Shown in pieces: positions 1-7,671 of a DNA stretch of 24,454 nt (positions are counted from its first letter, which is position 1; each line of letters opens with the position of its first letter). Both the position numbers and the translations under genes were made by a program. The stretch covers positions 1 through 24,454 of the forward strand of contig JBMZVD010000029.1 of assembly GCA_049625305.1 (NCBI GenBank), written 5' to 3'. The notes beneath the pieces are model-generated. The model was not told the DNA's origin. It was given only the letters and a program-made list of their open reading frames with translations, and made no database searches. The DNA is from Flavicella sp049625305. Its GTDB lineage: Bacteria > Bacteroidota > Bacteroidia > Flavobacteriales > Flavobacteriaceae.

Positions 1-1
1 A

Positions 2-820
2 AAAAGTGCAATCAAAAATACAATGCTCGCTATCTCTCAAATTGAAGTCGCCGTCAAATCCTTTTGGGGCGATATATATCACAGATTGCCTAAACCTGAA
101 ATAGGCGCGGTTGGAGCAACCTTTGCAGAAAGTGAAGTAAGACATCACGATGCTTATTCTCATCTTTTGGAAATTCTTGGGCTCAATAAAGAGTTTGAAG
201 AATTAAAAAAGAAGCCTGTAATAATGAGAAGAGTTCAGTACTTAGAAGCAGCATTAAAAAATTCAAAAAGTTTAAATAATAAAGAGTATGCAGAATCTGT
301 ATTGTTGTTCTCTTTATTTATTGAGCATGTTTCTTTGTTTTCTCAATTTTTAATCATCATGGCCTTTAACAAATTTCAAAATAAGTTAAAGGGTATTTCA
401 AACGTCGTAGAGGCTACCTCAAAAGAAGAGCAAATACATGGTGATTTTGGAATCGACATCATAAACATACTCAAAAATGAACATCCAGAATGGTTTACAC
501 CAGAATACCACGATCTCATCAAAAAGATGTGTATTGATGCTTTTAGAGCTGAAAGCGACTTGTTAGATTGGATTTTTGAAGCTGGTGAATTAGACTTTTT
601 ACCTAAGAATATAATTTTAGAATTTGTGAAAAATCGCTTCAATAATTCACTAAAAAGTATTGGTATTGATAGTGTATTTGAAGTAGATACAAAACTATTG
701 TCGCAAACTGATTGGTTTGACGATGAAATTATTGGAACCAAACACGGAGACTTTTTTGTGAAAAGATCCATAAACTATAGTAAAAGGACGCAAAGCATCA
801 CAAGTGATGATCTATTTTAA
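2..820 (+). CDS. nrdB: Ribonucleotide reductase small (radical-generating) subunit NrdB, 5' end cut by the window
   Basis: Ferritin-like beta subunit of class I ribonucleotide reductase; it makes the oxidant that starts reduction of nucleotides by NrdA. The frame is open to the left edge, so the N-terminus is missing. Numbering from the first visible Met (position 23), the metal ligands expected for the family are E8, E38, H41, E101, E136 and H139. Y45 sits where the radical tyrosine of class Ia enzymes lies. K12, four residues after the first ligand, matches the place of the lysine described as specific to class Id (dimanganese) proteins such as that of Flavobacterium johnsoniae. The C-terminal tail, ending in SDDLF, is the usual NrdA-docking tail. 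If it is like the F. johnsoniae protein about 60 residues are missing; if it carries an N-terminal ATP-cone, as in Leeuwenhoekiella, over 100 more are. nrdA follows after 46 bp. The family is certain; the metal subclass is inferred. Confidence 0.95.
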   Translation, partial: KSAIKNTMLAISQIEVAVKSFWGDIYHRLPKPEIGAVGATFAESEVRHHDAYSHLLEILGLNKEFEELKKKPVIMRRVQYLEAALKNSKSLNNKEYAESVLLFSLFIEHVSLFSQFLIIMAFNKFQNKLKGISNVVEATSKEEQIHGDFGIDIINILKNEHPEWFTPEYHDLIKKMCIDAFRAESDLLDWIFEAGELDFLPKNIILEFVKNRFNNSLKSIGIDSVFEVDTKLLSQTDWFDDEIIGTKHGDFFVKRSINYSKRTQSITSDDLF

Positions 821-866
821 TCCCCTATAACAAACCAAACCAATTAAAATTAATTAAAAGTATACG

Positions 867-2600
867 ATGCAAGTAGAGAATAACAAAACTATTATTGCCG
901 ACAAAAACAAAGAAATGCCAACAGCCAGTTTTGAATGGTTGAATGAAAATAGCCGAAAGTTTCTTTCAGCAGGTTATTTAACTGAGGATACAACTGTTGA
1001 AGAGCGAATTTTAGAGATTGCCAAAAGAGCTGAGGAAATTTTACAGATAGAAGGATTTGCTGCAAAATTTTATAAATATATGGGAGAAGGATTTTATTCT
1101 TTGGCTTCTCCAGTATGGTCAAATTTTGGAAAAAAGAGAGGGCTTCCTATCAGTTGTTTTGGTTCTCATATATCTGACGATATGGGTAATATCTTGTATA
1201 CACAATCTGAAGTTGGAATGATGTCCAAATTAGGAGGTGGAACTTCTGGTTATTTTGGAGATTTACGCCACCGTGGCGCACCAGTTAAAAACAATGGTGA
1301 AGCCTCAGGAGCTGTGCACATCATGCAGTTGTTTGAGTCCATGGTAGATGTTGTCAGTCAAGGTTCTGTTAGAAGAGGGCGTTTTTCACCTTACCTTCCT
1401 ATCGAACACCCTGACATTATGGAGTTCCTAGAAATTGGAACGGAAGGAAATCCAATTCAACAATTAACACATGGGGTGACAGTTACCAATCAGTGGATGC
1501 AAGAAATGTCTGACGGTGATGTTGAAAAAAGAAAAATATGGGCTAAGGTTTTGCAAAGTCGCGGAGAAATGGGCTATCCATATATCTTTTTTACCGACAA
1601 TGCAAACAACCAAACAGTTGATGCCTATAAAGACAACAACTTTAAGATTCATGCGAGCAATTTGTGTACAGAAATCATGTTGCCTTCCAATGAAAATTGG
1701 TCATTTGTATGTGTGCTTTCCAGTATAAATTTGTTGCAGTATGACAAGTGGAAGGATACTGATGCTGTTGAAACGATGGTACACTTCCTTGATGCAGTAC
1801 TTACTGAGTTTATCGAGAAATTGGAAGTCTACAGAGATTCTGATGACAGAGAGGACCGTCAAACATTCCTTTTCATGGAGCGAGCTTATAATTTTGCAAA
1901 AGAAAACAGAGCTTTAGGAATGGGAGTATTAGGATGGCATTCTTTATTGCAATCAAAAATGTATGCGTTTGACAGCCAAGAGGCTTATGATTTGAATAGT
2001 GAAATATTCAAGGAGATTCAAGACAGATCGTATAGCGCTTCTGAAGAGTTAGCACAACGTTTTGGAACTTCTTCATTGTTAGAAAAATACGGTAGACGAA
2101 ATGCAACCTTAAATGCGATTGCGCCAACTACTTCTTCTGCATTTATCTTAGGTCAAGTATCACAAGGAATCGAACCTATTTGGTCTAATATCTATGTGAA
2201 GGATATTGCTAAAATAAAAACTACGATTAAAAATCCATATTTGCTTAAGTTACTTCAAAGTAAAGGAATGGATACCGTTGAGGTCTGGAAGGACATTAGA
2301 AACCACGATGGTTCGGTTCAACATTTGGATTTTTTAACTCAGGAAGAGAAAGAGGTGTTTAAAACCTATTCTGAAATCGATCAAATGGATATTGTATACC
2401 AAGCTGCCAATCGACAAAATTATATAGATCAAGGTCAGTCTGTTAATATCATTGTACACCCTGAAATGCCTATCAAAGAAATCAATAAAATTCATATGAC
2501 GGCTTGGAAATTAGGGATGAAATCTCTGTATTACCAACACAGTATGAATGCAGCTCAAAAATTCAGTCAAAAGAAGAGTTGTGAAAGTTGTGAAGGATAA
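867..2600 (+). CDS. nrdA: Ribonucleoside-diphosphate reductase large (catalytic) subunit NrdA, without ATP-cone
   Basis: Catalytic alpha subunit, 577 residues, converting ribonucleoside diphosphates to deoxy forms in the cytoplasm together with NrdB. Visible active-site residues: C97 and C282 (the substrate-reducing pair), the N265-x-C267-x-E269 loop with the thiyl-radical cysteine, and the Y555-Y556 pair of the radical path. The tail has C572 and C575 in SCESCEG, the thioredoxin-exchange cysteines. E. coli NrdA has 761 residues and an N-terminal ATP-cone of about 90; here the protein starts almost directly in the catalytic domain, so the overall-activity site is absent from this subunit. The substrate-specificity region (around GTSGYFGDLRHRG) is kept. 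ATG at 867 is the first good start after the nrdB stop, and the strong hairpin just after the stop ends the operon. Confidence 0.96.
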   Translation: MQVENNKTIIADKNKEMPTASFEWLNENSRKFLSAGYLTEDTTVEERILEIAKRAEEILQIEGFAAKFYKYMGEGFYSLASPVWSNFGKKRGLPISCFGSHISDDMGNILYTQSEVGMMSKLGGGTSGYFGDLRHRGAPVKNNGEASGAVHIMQLFESMVDVVSQGSVRRGRFSPYLPIEHPDIMEFLEIGTEGNPIQQLTHGVTVTNQWMQEMSDGDVEKRKIWAKVLQSRGEMGYPYIFFTDNANNQTVDAYKDNNFKIHASNLCTEIMLPSNENWSFVCVLSSINLLQYDKWKDTDAVETMVHFLDAVLTEFIEKLEVYRDSDDREDRQTFLFMERAYNFAKENRALGMGVLGWHSLLQSKMYAFDSQEAYDLNSEIFKEIQDRSYSASEELAQRFGTSSLLEKYGRRNATLNAIAPTTSSAFILGQVSQGIEPIWSNIYVKDIAKIKTTIKNPYLLKLLQSKGMDTVEVWKDIRNHDGSVQHLDFLTQEEKEVFKTYSEIDQMDIVYQAANRQNYIDQGQSVNIIVHPEMPIKEINKIHMTAWKLGMKSLYYQHSMNAAQKFSQKKSCESCEG

Positions 2601-2630
2601 TTCAAGATTTCAACAAAACTTTTAATAGCT

Positions 2631-2664
2631 AAAAAGCTAGTAATTTATATTACTAGCTTTTTTT
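2631..2664 (+). terminator. Rho-independent terminator after nrdA
   Basis: A perfect 14-bp stem (2631-2644 with 2649-2662) closes a TTAT loop and is followed by a run of seven T. It lies 30 bp after the nrdA stop. On the minus strand the same stem is followed by five T, so it may also stop read-through from the convergent peroxiredoxin gene, whose own 3' side (2665-2747) shows no other hairpin. Confidence 0.9.
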
Positions 2665-2747
2665 GTTTTTACTCCACTATGTTAATTACTTGTCTAAAAA
2701 TGCTTATGATACACCCGATTACTAGAAATAGCAGAATTAGCTTTCTT

Positions 2748-3389
2748 TTATTTTGTGTCTGGTTGTGGTGTCATTCTTAGATAGGGTTTAATCTCTGTAT
2801 GTCCTTTTGGAAACAATTCAGGTATTTGTTCATTGCTAACGGCAGGAATAATTACGCAGTCTTCTCCTTGATTCCAATTAGCCGGAGTTGCTACTTTATG
2901 ATAAGCAGTTAGTTGTAATGAATCTATGACGCGTAACAATTCGTCAAAATTTCTTCCTGTGGAAGCAGGGTAGGTGATGATCAATTTGATTTTTTTATCA
3001 TTACCTATAACATACACAGAGCGAACTGTCAATTTAGAATCGGCATTTGGATGAATCATATCGTACAATTCAGATACTTTTCGATCTTCATCTGCAATGA
3101 TGGGAAAGTTTACTGTCGTATTTTGAGTTTCATTGATGTCTTTTACCCAACCGTGGTGTGAGTCAATACCGTCAACACTCAGAGCGACTACTTTTACATT
3201 TCTTTGGTCAAATTGTTTTTTATATTTAGCAACTGTTCCAAGTTCTGTCGTACACACGGGAGTATAGTCTGCTGGATGTGAAAATAAAATTCCCCATCCA
3301 TCACCTAACCAGTCGTGAAATTTAATCTCACCTTCTGTAGAAGAAGCTGTAAAATTGGGAGCTGTATCCCCGAGTCTTAAAGTGCTCAT
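2748..3389 (-). CDS. 1-Cys peroxiredoxin (Prx6 type)
   Basis: Thiol peroxidase of 213 residues that reduces hydrogen peroxide and organic or lipid hydroperoxides in the cytoplasm. The active-site motif SHPADYTPVCTTE holds the peroxidatic C46 with P39 and T43; R123 (in LTVRSVY) is the matching active-site arginine. The motif TPANW at residues 168-172 and the long C-terminal region are typical of the Prx6 subfamily rather than the 2-Cys AhpC group. C178 is present but not in a known resolving motif, so a 1-Cys mechanism is expected. Length fits the family (about 210-220). It stands alone: a terminator precedes it (3717-3753), and the promoter should be in 3390-3700. No signal peptide. Family call is firm; the physiological reductant is unknown. 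Confidence 0.93.
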   Translation of the reverse strand: MSTLRLGDTAPNFTASSTEGEIKFHDWLGDGWGILFSHPADYTPVCTTELGTVAKYKKQFDQRNVKVVALSVDGIDSHHGWVKDINETQNTTVNFPIIADEDRKVSELYDMIHPNADSKLTVRSVYVIGNDKKIKLIITYPASTGRNFDELLRVIDSLQLTAYHKVATPANWNQGEDCVIIPAVSNEQIPELFPKGHTEIKPYLRMTPQPDTK

Positions 3390-3716
3390 AAATTGTAATA
3401 TTTAAGTTGTGGATTTTGTTTTACTATTTAGTATAAATATAAACTATTGAAAATCAGTATCAAAATTTTAAAGCGCGCCTTTTGTTTACTCATGATCTAA
3501 AGTGCTGTTTAAATATTATTACAACTTTTTCAAGAGGTGTTTCTTTTTGTTATGAGTCTGATTTGTAACTCATTTTATAATGTTTTTTGAAATTCCAAAC
3601 CTTGTTCCACTTTAGTATATATTGTGTGTTAAGATTGCTATTTTTTAAATTGATTCAATTTTATCAGTGCGCTGAGACATAAAGGTAAAAATTAGAATTG
3701 CGTCCTGTTAGAGCTC
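3390..3716. other. Intergenic region upstream of the peroxiredoxin gene, no gene seen
   Basis: AT-rich stretch between the peroxiredoxin start and the terminator of the nitroreductase gene. I see no credible coding frame on either strand and no RNA gene. It must hold the peroxiredoxin promoter, but I find no good TAnnTTTG element in the minus-strand direction. ATAG/CTAT half-sites at 3424-3449 resemble parts of an OxyR site, but the spacing is wrong. Confidence 0.5.
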
Positions 3717-3753
3717 TAAAAAAACTCCTTTCAAACAAATAGTGAAAGGAGTT
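3717..3753 (-). terminator. Rho-independent terminator of the nitroreductase gene
   Basis: An 11-bp perfect stem (3723-3733 with 3743-3753) with a nine-base loop; in the minus direction it is followed by a run of seven T. It lies 39 bp after the nitroreductase stop and closes the probable DUF3050-nitroreductase unit. Confidence 0.88.
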
Positions 3754-3792
3754 GTAGTAGTATATAATGAGTATTTTCTCTTTAAGACACTC

Positions 3793-4473
3793 TTAGCTTA
3801 GGTCAGTCCATCGAGACCAGGTGTTGATTTCTTTTCCGTTTGCACGATGAGCTCCAAATTTTATTTCAGCCCCTTTGTCAGCACTGTCCTCAGGAAACAT
3901 AAAAATACCTCCTAACAAGATTTCGTCCAAAGGAATGTCTAATAAGTTTCGAAGTTCTTTTTTTCTTAAAACACCACCAGAGGACCAGTAATTAGGAATG
4001 TTTCTTTCTGTAGCACCTACGAGTAAATTTTGAACAGCTGCAGAGGCTGCTGCGATGTGTTCCATGTTTTTTAAGGATCCTTCGAAAGGAATGTTTTCGG
4101 ATCTCATCGTTGCGAGGTCTTTAGATGTTGTAACACTTTCCTCGGGCAACCAGGTCACCATAAAAAGTAGATCAGCAGCATCCAACATATTTTGGATTTT
4201 TCCTGCAATAATTTTTTTGGATGTGATATATTCTGAAACCAACCTACAATTTTTTGTGTCTAAGACGTAGATTCGAAAAGGTAGGCACGAAGTGAGTGTT
4301 TTGTTTTTTGTATGATAACGGCTACATGGATAGTGGTAAGGAGCCATGGCGGCAAGATCTAAAAGTGCTGAAGCCAAAGCTTTGAGTTCAGCATCATTTT
4401 TATGTATAGGCCATGGTTTTTCTGCCAATACTTTTTCCGTTTTTCTTTCTTTTATAGCAGTATCTACGGTCAT
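3793..4473 (-). CDS. Nitroreductase-fold flavoprotein, atypical
   Basis: Protein of 226 residues with the layout of the FMN-dependent nitroreductase family. R10-K11-T12-x-K14 stands where the RRS-x-R phosphate-binding motif usually is. AAMAPY (41-46) matches the usual AAxxAPS helix, and LPFRIYV (64-70) matches the QPWxF strand, but about 18 residues rich in Cys, Tyr and Lys separate them where the family normally has a short N-containing turn. HIAAASAAVQNLL (139-151) and LLDIPLDEILLGGIF (177-191) match the C-terminal core. Family members use NAD(P)H to reduce nitro groups, quinones, enones or flavins; the substrate here cannot be read from sequence. The gene lies 82 bp behind a DUF3050 gene with no terminator between, so the two products may act together. 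FMN binding is probable but the changed motifs leave doubt. Confidence 0.72.
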   Translation of the reverse strand: MTVDTAIKERKTEKVLAEKPWPIHKNDAELKALASALLDLAAMAPYHYPCSRYHTKNKTLTSCLPFRIYVLDTKNCRLVSEYITSKKIIAGKIQNMLDAADLLFMVTWLPEESVTTSKDLATMRSENIPFEGSLKNMEHIAAASAAVQNLLVGATERNIPNYWSSGGVLRKKELRNLLDIPLDEILLGGIFMFPEDSADKGAEIKFGAHRANGKEINTWSRWTDLS

Positions 4474-4555
4474 TTTAGTCGTTTTTAGGAGTGTATTTTA
4501 CACATTGATTATACGGTTAATATAATAAGAAGATGTGTATTGAGAACCGTTGCTT

Positions 4556-5353
4556 TTAGAAGTTTAGTGCTGTATCTTTTTGTATTTTATTTTCTTCCAT
4601 ACAAGCGGTAAGAGCATCCCATAATTGAATTCTTTGTTGCAGGGCTTGTTTGGCAACTTGAGTAGCTTCTTCCCATTTTTTGTCGTCGTTTCCACACAAT
4701 TCTTCAATCATTTCTAATGATAAAGGACCGTGTTCATCTCCATCTAGCTCAATGTGTCTCTCTAAATAGTAAGTTAGTTTCGATACATTTTTTTGAGATG
4801 TTGCTTCGTTTTTTAGAATTTCAATAAACATGTCAGGAATCACATCTTCTCTACCAAATGTAAAGGCAGAAGCTATTAAATGTACGTTGCCGGTTTCTAC
4901 AATTTCAAAAGTATTTTTCACAAAATTGGCAATACGTTCGTCTATTTGTATTTCTTTTAGTGCGTATGCAAGAGAATTTCCTTGTTTTAGAAGAGAAATA
5001 AACAACTTCACAGGTTGCGTATTGGCACCTATTTGCTCCATAGCCTCTAAGTACATTTCAAAATGACTTTTTGCTTCTCCTAGTTCATTGATGTCACTTT
5101 CTTCTCCATGTACAATCTCGTTGATAAAACGTGCTGTCTTTGCATTGGCAACAGGAGTCCAAGGCAATGAGACACAGGTCAGTTTTCTTTGCAAGCCTTT
5201 CAGTAATGACATAAAATCCCAAACAGCAAATACATGACCTTCAACAAAGTTTTTAATGTCATTGATATCACGAATACTATCGTAAATTTTATGGTTTTTT
5301 AATGCGTTTCTAAATGGCGAAATTGCTGTTTCAATTTTTGCTACTCTGTTCAT
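4556..5353 (-). CDS. DUF3050 family protein (heme-oxygenase-like fold), function unknown
   Basis: A 265-residue cytoplasmic helical protein recognised as DUF3050 by the motifs EGHVFAVWDFMSLLK (38-52), PWTP (64-67), INEIVHGEESD (77-87) and RHIELDGDEHGP (199-210). The family has a heme-oxygenase/TenA-like helical fold. Several proteins with that fold are dimetal oxidases (UndA, SznF, CADD). Here H40, E84/E85, D87, H97, H200, D204, E207 and H208 are candidate metal ligands because they fall in the conserved acidic/His motifs; I cannot assign them exactly. No signal peptide or membrane segment. It is probably first gene of a unit with the nitroreductase-like gene downstream, and has its own promoter-like element at 5399-5406. 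The reaction is unknown; an oxidase role is inference. Confidence 0.85.
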   Translation of the reverse strand: MNRVAKIETAISPFRNALKNHKIYDSIRDINDIKNFVEGHVFAVWDFMSLLKGLQRKLTCVSLPWTPVANAKTARFINEIVHGEESDINELGEAKSHFEMYLEAMEQIGANTQPVKLFISLLKQGNSLAYALKEIQIDERIANFVKNTFEIVETGNVHLIASAFTFGREDVIPDMFIEILKNEATSQKNVSKLTYYLERHIELDGDEHGPLSLEMIEELCGNDDKKWEEATQVAKQALQQRIQLWDALTACMEENKIQKDTALNF

Positions 5354-5398
5354 ACTGCTATACTTTAGTGTCTCTAATTATTCCTGCAATTTATAGTG

Positions 5399-5406
5399 CA
5401 AAAATA
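5399..5406 (-). promoter_or_regulatory. Candidate -7 element for the DUF3050 gene
   Basis: On the minus strand this reads TATTTTTG, matching the Bacteroidota -7 consensus TAnnTTTG, followed by CA as in two other candidates in the window. It lies 46 bp before the DUF3050 start, giving a leader of about 40 nt. A convincing -33 TTG was not seen, so confidence is low. Confidence 0.4.
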
Positions 5407-5431
5407 AATAGAATTTTACTTAAATTCTATT
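5407..5431 (-). terminator. AT-rich hairpin at the end of the CIA30 gene, weak terminator
   Basis: A perfect 10-bp inverted repeat (5407-5416 with 5422-5431) around five bases, overlapping the CIA30 stop codon (5416-5418). In the minus direction the stem is followed by TATTTTTG, which supplies the T run but is also the -7 candidate of the next gene. The stem has only one G-C pair, so it may be a poor terminator. Confidence 0.4.
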
Positions 5432-5946
5432 GAATCAATCAATAGTTCAAATCTTTCATTCTTTTTATTCGCAATGAGAAATCCAATTTGTTCGAAACTT
5501 TGATGGTTGAAATTTGGCATGTCTAATTTTCGGCCTCTGAATGTTGGAGCCAAATCAGATGTTTTGATTTCTATTGTTTCCCATTCTTTTTTTGTAGTGA
5601 ATGTTGTTCTGTAGGAATAATAGTCTTCGTTTTTGTGTTTTATTCTGAATTGATACTTTTTTCCGTCGCCTTTTATCCGTAATAATATTTTTTGAGATGA
5701 TCCAACTTTTTTTGAAGGAAAAGCATGTCTTACAGAGGAAAACCCACCATTATTATCTAAAGAAACTACACCTGAGAACACTCCTTTGTTTTCTTTGTTT
5801 CGGTACATTTTTCCATCTGATTTTCCTCCCATTACAACATCATCAATAACGACCCATTTTTTGATGCTTTCTTTTTTTTGAAAGTCAAATAGCATCTGTG
5901 CATGTAAAGAGCTAGCTGTCATAAGTATAGTAATTAATAATTTCAT
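5416..5946 (-). CDS. Exported CIA30-domain protein
   Basis: A 176-residue protein with a signal peptide (MKLLITILMTASSLHA, cleavage probably before Q17) and one CIA30 domain over nearly all the rest. Diagnostic motifs are VIDDVVMGGKSDG (33-45) and VSLDNNGGFSSVR (61-73); the fold is a galactose-binding-like beta sandwich. The name comes from a mitochondrial complex I assembly factor (NDUFAF1), but bacterial members are mostly of unknown function. With a signal peptide and no lipobox Cys, it is expected in the periplasm or outside, so a complex I role is unlikely. It is the last gene of the photolyase operon, 30 bp after phrB, which suggests shared control rather than a shared reaction. Confidence 0.85.
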   Translation of the reverse strand: MKLLITILMTASSLHAQMLFDFQKKESIKKWVVIDDVVMGGKSDGKMYRNKENKGVFSGVVSLDNNGGFSSVRHAFPSKKVGSSQKILLRIKGDGKKYQFRIKHKNEDYYSYRTTFTTKKEWETIEIKTSDLAPTFRGRKLDMPNFNHQSFEQIGFLIANKKNERFELLIDSIEFK

Positions 5947-5976
5947 CGACTTGTTTGGTTTGTACAGTTTGATGCT

Positions 5977-7269
5977 TTAACGATTTGCCTTCTCAATACC
6001 TTCTTTGTAGGTATTCAGTGCTCTTTCACGAGCAAATTTGTGTTCTACTATTGGGGGCGGATATTGAAGACTGTCAAACTCAGGTACCCATTTTTTTATA
6101 TATGACAGGTGTTCGTCAAATCTTTTTGTTTGAGTGTAGGGGTTGAAAACTCTAAAATAAGGGGCAGCATCACAACCAGTTCCAGCAGCCCATTGCCAGT
6201 TTCCATTGTTTGCAGCAAGTTCATAATCCATCAATTTTTTTGCAAAATATGCCTCTCCCCATTTCCAATCAATCAACAAGTGCTTACAAAGAAACCCTGC
6301 AGTTATCATTCGTACACGGTTGTGCATATAACCCGTTGCGTTGAGTTCTCGCATTCCTGCATCTACGATAGGATACCCTGTGTTTCCTTCACACCATTTC
6401 TTGAATTCTTCTTTATCATTACGCCATTCGATAGCGTCGTATTTTGATCTAAAATTATTAGTGACAACTTTGGGAAAGTGGAAAATGATTTGTTGAAAAA
6501 ATTCTCTCCATATCAATTCACTCAAAAAGACTTCATTTCCCTTTGAGGTATCAGTACTTTCTCTAACTATTTTTCGGATACTTTTCGTGCCAAATCTAAG
6601 GTATATTCCTAGTTTACTCGTAGCTTCCAAATGTGGGATGTCTCTGTTTTTGTCGTAGTCTTTGACCATTGACATGTCAATTTTCTTAGCGTGTATTGGA
6701 CTTTCTGTAAAATCCAATTCTTGTAAAGTTGGTAAACCAGCACTGTGTTTTAAAAAGTTATCTGATGGGCTGTTAGATATTTCTATAGGTGAAGTTTCAA
6801 ACCTTTTGAGCCATGCTTTCTTGTAGGGTGTGTAAACAGTATAAGGTGTTTTGTCAGCTTTGAGTACTTCGTTTGGCTCAAAAATTACATGATCTTTTGC
6901 ATGCCTTGTTTGGATATTGTTTTGCTTGCAAAAGTCAGTCACAGCTTTGTCTCTTGACCTTGCATAGGGCTCATAATCTCTATTGTAACAAAGTGTCGTG
7001 ATGCTATATTCTTTGCATATTTTTTGAATCTCTTCTATAGGTTTTCCTTTTCTAACAAGCAAGCTACTTCCTATTACAACAAGTTTTTTTTGAATGGATT
7101 CGAGTGCTTCGTATATAAACGATATACGAGGATCGTCTTTAGGCAACTCTTCTGTAATCTGTGTATCAAATATAAAAACTGGAAGTACAGGCGCTCCTGA
7201 TGAAAGTGCTAATTGAAGTGCGGTATTGTCTTCTAATCTAAGATCTCTTCGGAACCAAAAAAGTGTCAT
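5977..7269 (-). CDS. phrB: Deoxyribodipyrimidine photolyase, class I CPD type
   Basis: Light-driven repair of cyclobutane pyrimidine dimers by an FAD flavoprotein of 430 residues (E. coli PhrB has 472). The N-terminal Rossmann antenna domain opens with FWFRRDLRLEDN (4-15). The C-terminal FAD domain has W254-R255-E256, GYPIVDAGMREL (298-309), MHNR (315-318), LLIDW (331-335), ANNGNWQW (353-360) and DAAPYFRVFNP (367-377). The NWQW tryptophans include the FAD-proximal step of the photoreduction chain. The motif set resembles E. coli PhrB throughout and lacks features of DASH cryptochromes or FeS-type (6-4) photolyases. The antenna cofactor is not assigned. The gene sits 24 bp behind the small helical protein gene and 30 bp before the CIA30 gene, in an operon with a palindrome over its promoter. 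Confidence 0.95.
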   Translation of the reverse strand: MTLFWFRRDLRLEDNTALQLALSSGAPVLPVFIFDTQITEELPKDDPRISFIYEALESIQKKLVVIGSSLLVRKGKPIEEIQKICKEYSITTLCYNRDYEPYARSRDKAVTDFCKQNNIQTRHAKDHVIFEPNEVLKADKTPYTVYTPYKKAWLKRFETSPIEISNSPSDNFLKHSAGLPTLQELDFTESPIHAKKIDMSMVKDYDKNRDIPHLEATSKLGIYLRFGTKSIRKIVRESTDTSKGNEVFLSELIWREFFQQIIFHFPKVVTNNFRSKYDAIEWRNDKEEFKKWCEGNTGYPIVDAGMRELNATGYMHNRVRMITAGFLCKHLLIDWKWGEAYFAKKLMDYELAANNGNWQWAAGTGCDAAPYFRVFNPYTQTKRFDEHLSYIKKWVPEFDSLQYPPPIVEHKFARERALNTYKEGIEKANR

Positions 7270-7293
7270 AGTCTGTTGTGTTAAAATCGCAGC

Positions 7294-7671
7294 TTAGGCT
7301 TCGATAGTTGATTGTATTCTTTGTTTGAGCATAGTCAGAATTCTCTTGTTGGCATCTGATGAAATTTCTGTGTATTGCTTGAATTCCTCCACTGTTAATA
7401 GACCTAAGATAAAAGCCTTTAATTCTATTTTAAATTGTTGGTCTTTTGCAAATAGAGTTTCAATAAAAGCATGTTTCTTATCAGATGTTTTTTCTTTGTA
7501 TTTTACTTTTCTTCTTAAAAGGTAGTTTTCAAAGTAGGTCATGATAAGTGTGTGTTGCAATTTTAAGATTGGTCTAAGTGTTTTGTTTTGAAAACGCTCA
7601 ACTTCTTTTTTACCTTCAAGTGACCCTATTCTTTTTATCTGAGGTCTAATTTTTAATTTTAAATCATCCAT
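7294..7671 (-). CDS. Small helical protein of a conserved flavobacterial family, function unknown
   Basis: A 125-residue Lys-rich, mainly alpha-helical cytoplasmic protein with no signal peptide or membrane segment. The stretch RFQNKTLRPILKLQHTLI (26-43) and the later KDQQF...LTVEEF pattern match a small family I remember from flavobacterial genomes, where members are sometimes labelled glyoxalase. Nothing here resembles the VOC/glyoxalase fold, so I do not use that name. The start codon overlaps the end of the upstream DUF2452 gene by 8 bp and photolyase follows after 24 bp, so it is translationally coupled within the photolyase operon. A role in light or DNA-damage response is only suggested by position. 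Confidence 0.8.
   Translation of the reverse strand: MDDLKLKIRPQIKRIGSLEGKKEVERFQNKTLRPILKLQHTLIMTYFENYLLRRKVKYKEKTSDKKHAFIETLFAKDQQFKIELKAFILGLLTVEEFKQYTEISSDANKRILTMLKQRIQSTIEA

Noticed and set aside
2665..2747. Possible short gene or RNA between the nrdA terminator and the peroxiredoxin stop
   Set aside because: No start codon with a usable frame and no stable hairpin were seen in the 83 bp.
3424..3449. ATAG half-sites upstream of the peroxiredoxin gene resembling an OxyR site
   Set aside because: The two ATAG elements on the minus strand are 16 bases apart, while the OxyR pattern needs 18, and the inner CTAT is imperfect. In AT-rich DNA this is expected by chance.
4508..4513. TATAAT on the minus strand upstream of the nitroreductase gene
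   Set aside because: Bacteroidota use a different -7/-33 promoter type and no matching -33 is seen; read-through from DUF3050 explains expression as well.
7294..7671. Glyoxalase label for the 125-residue protein
   Set aside because: The protein is predicted helical and lacks the beta-alpha-beta repeats and metal His/Glu pattern of the VOC fold.
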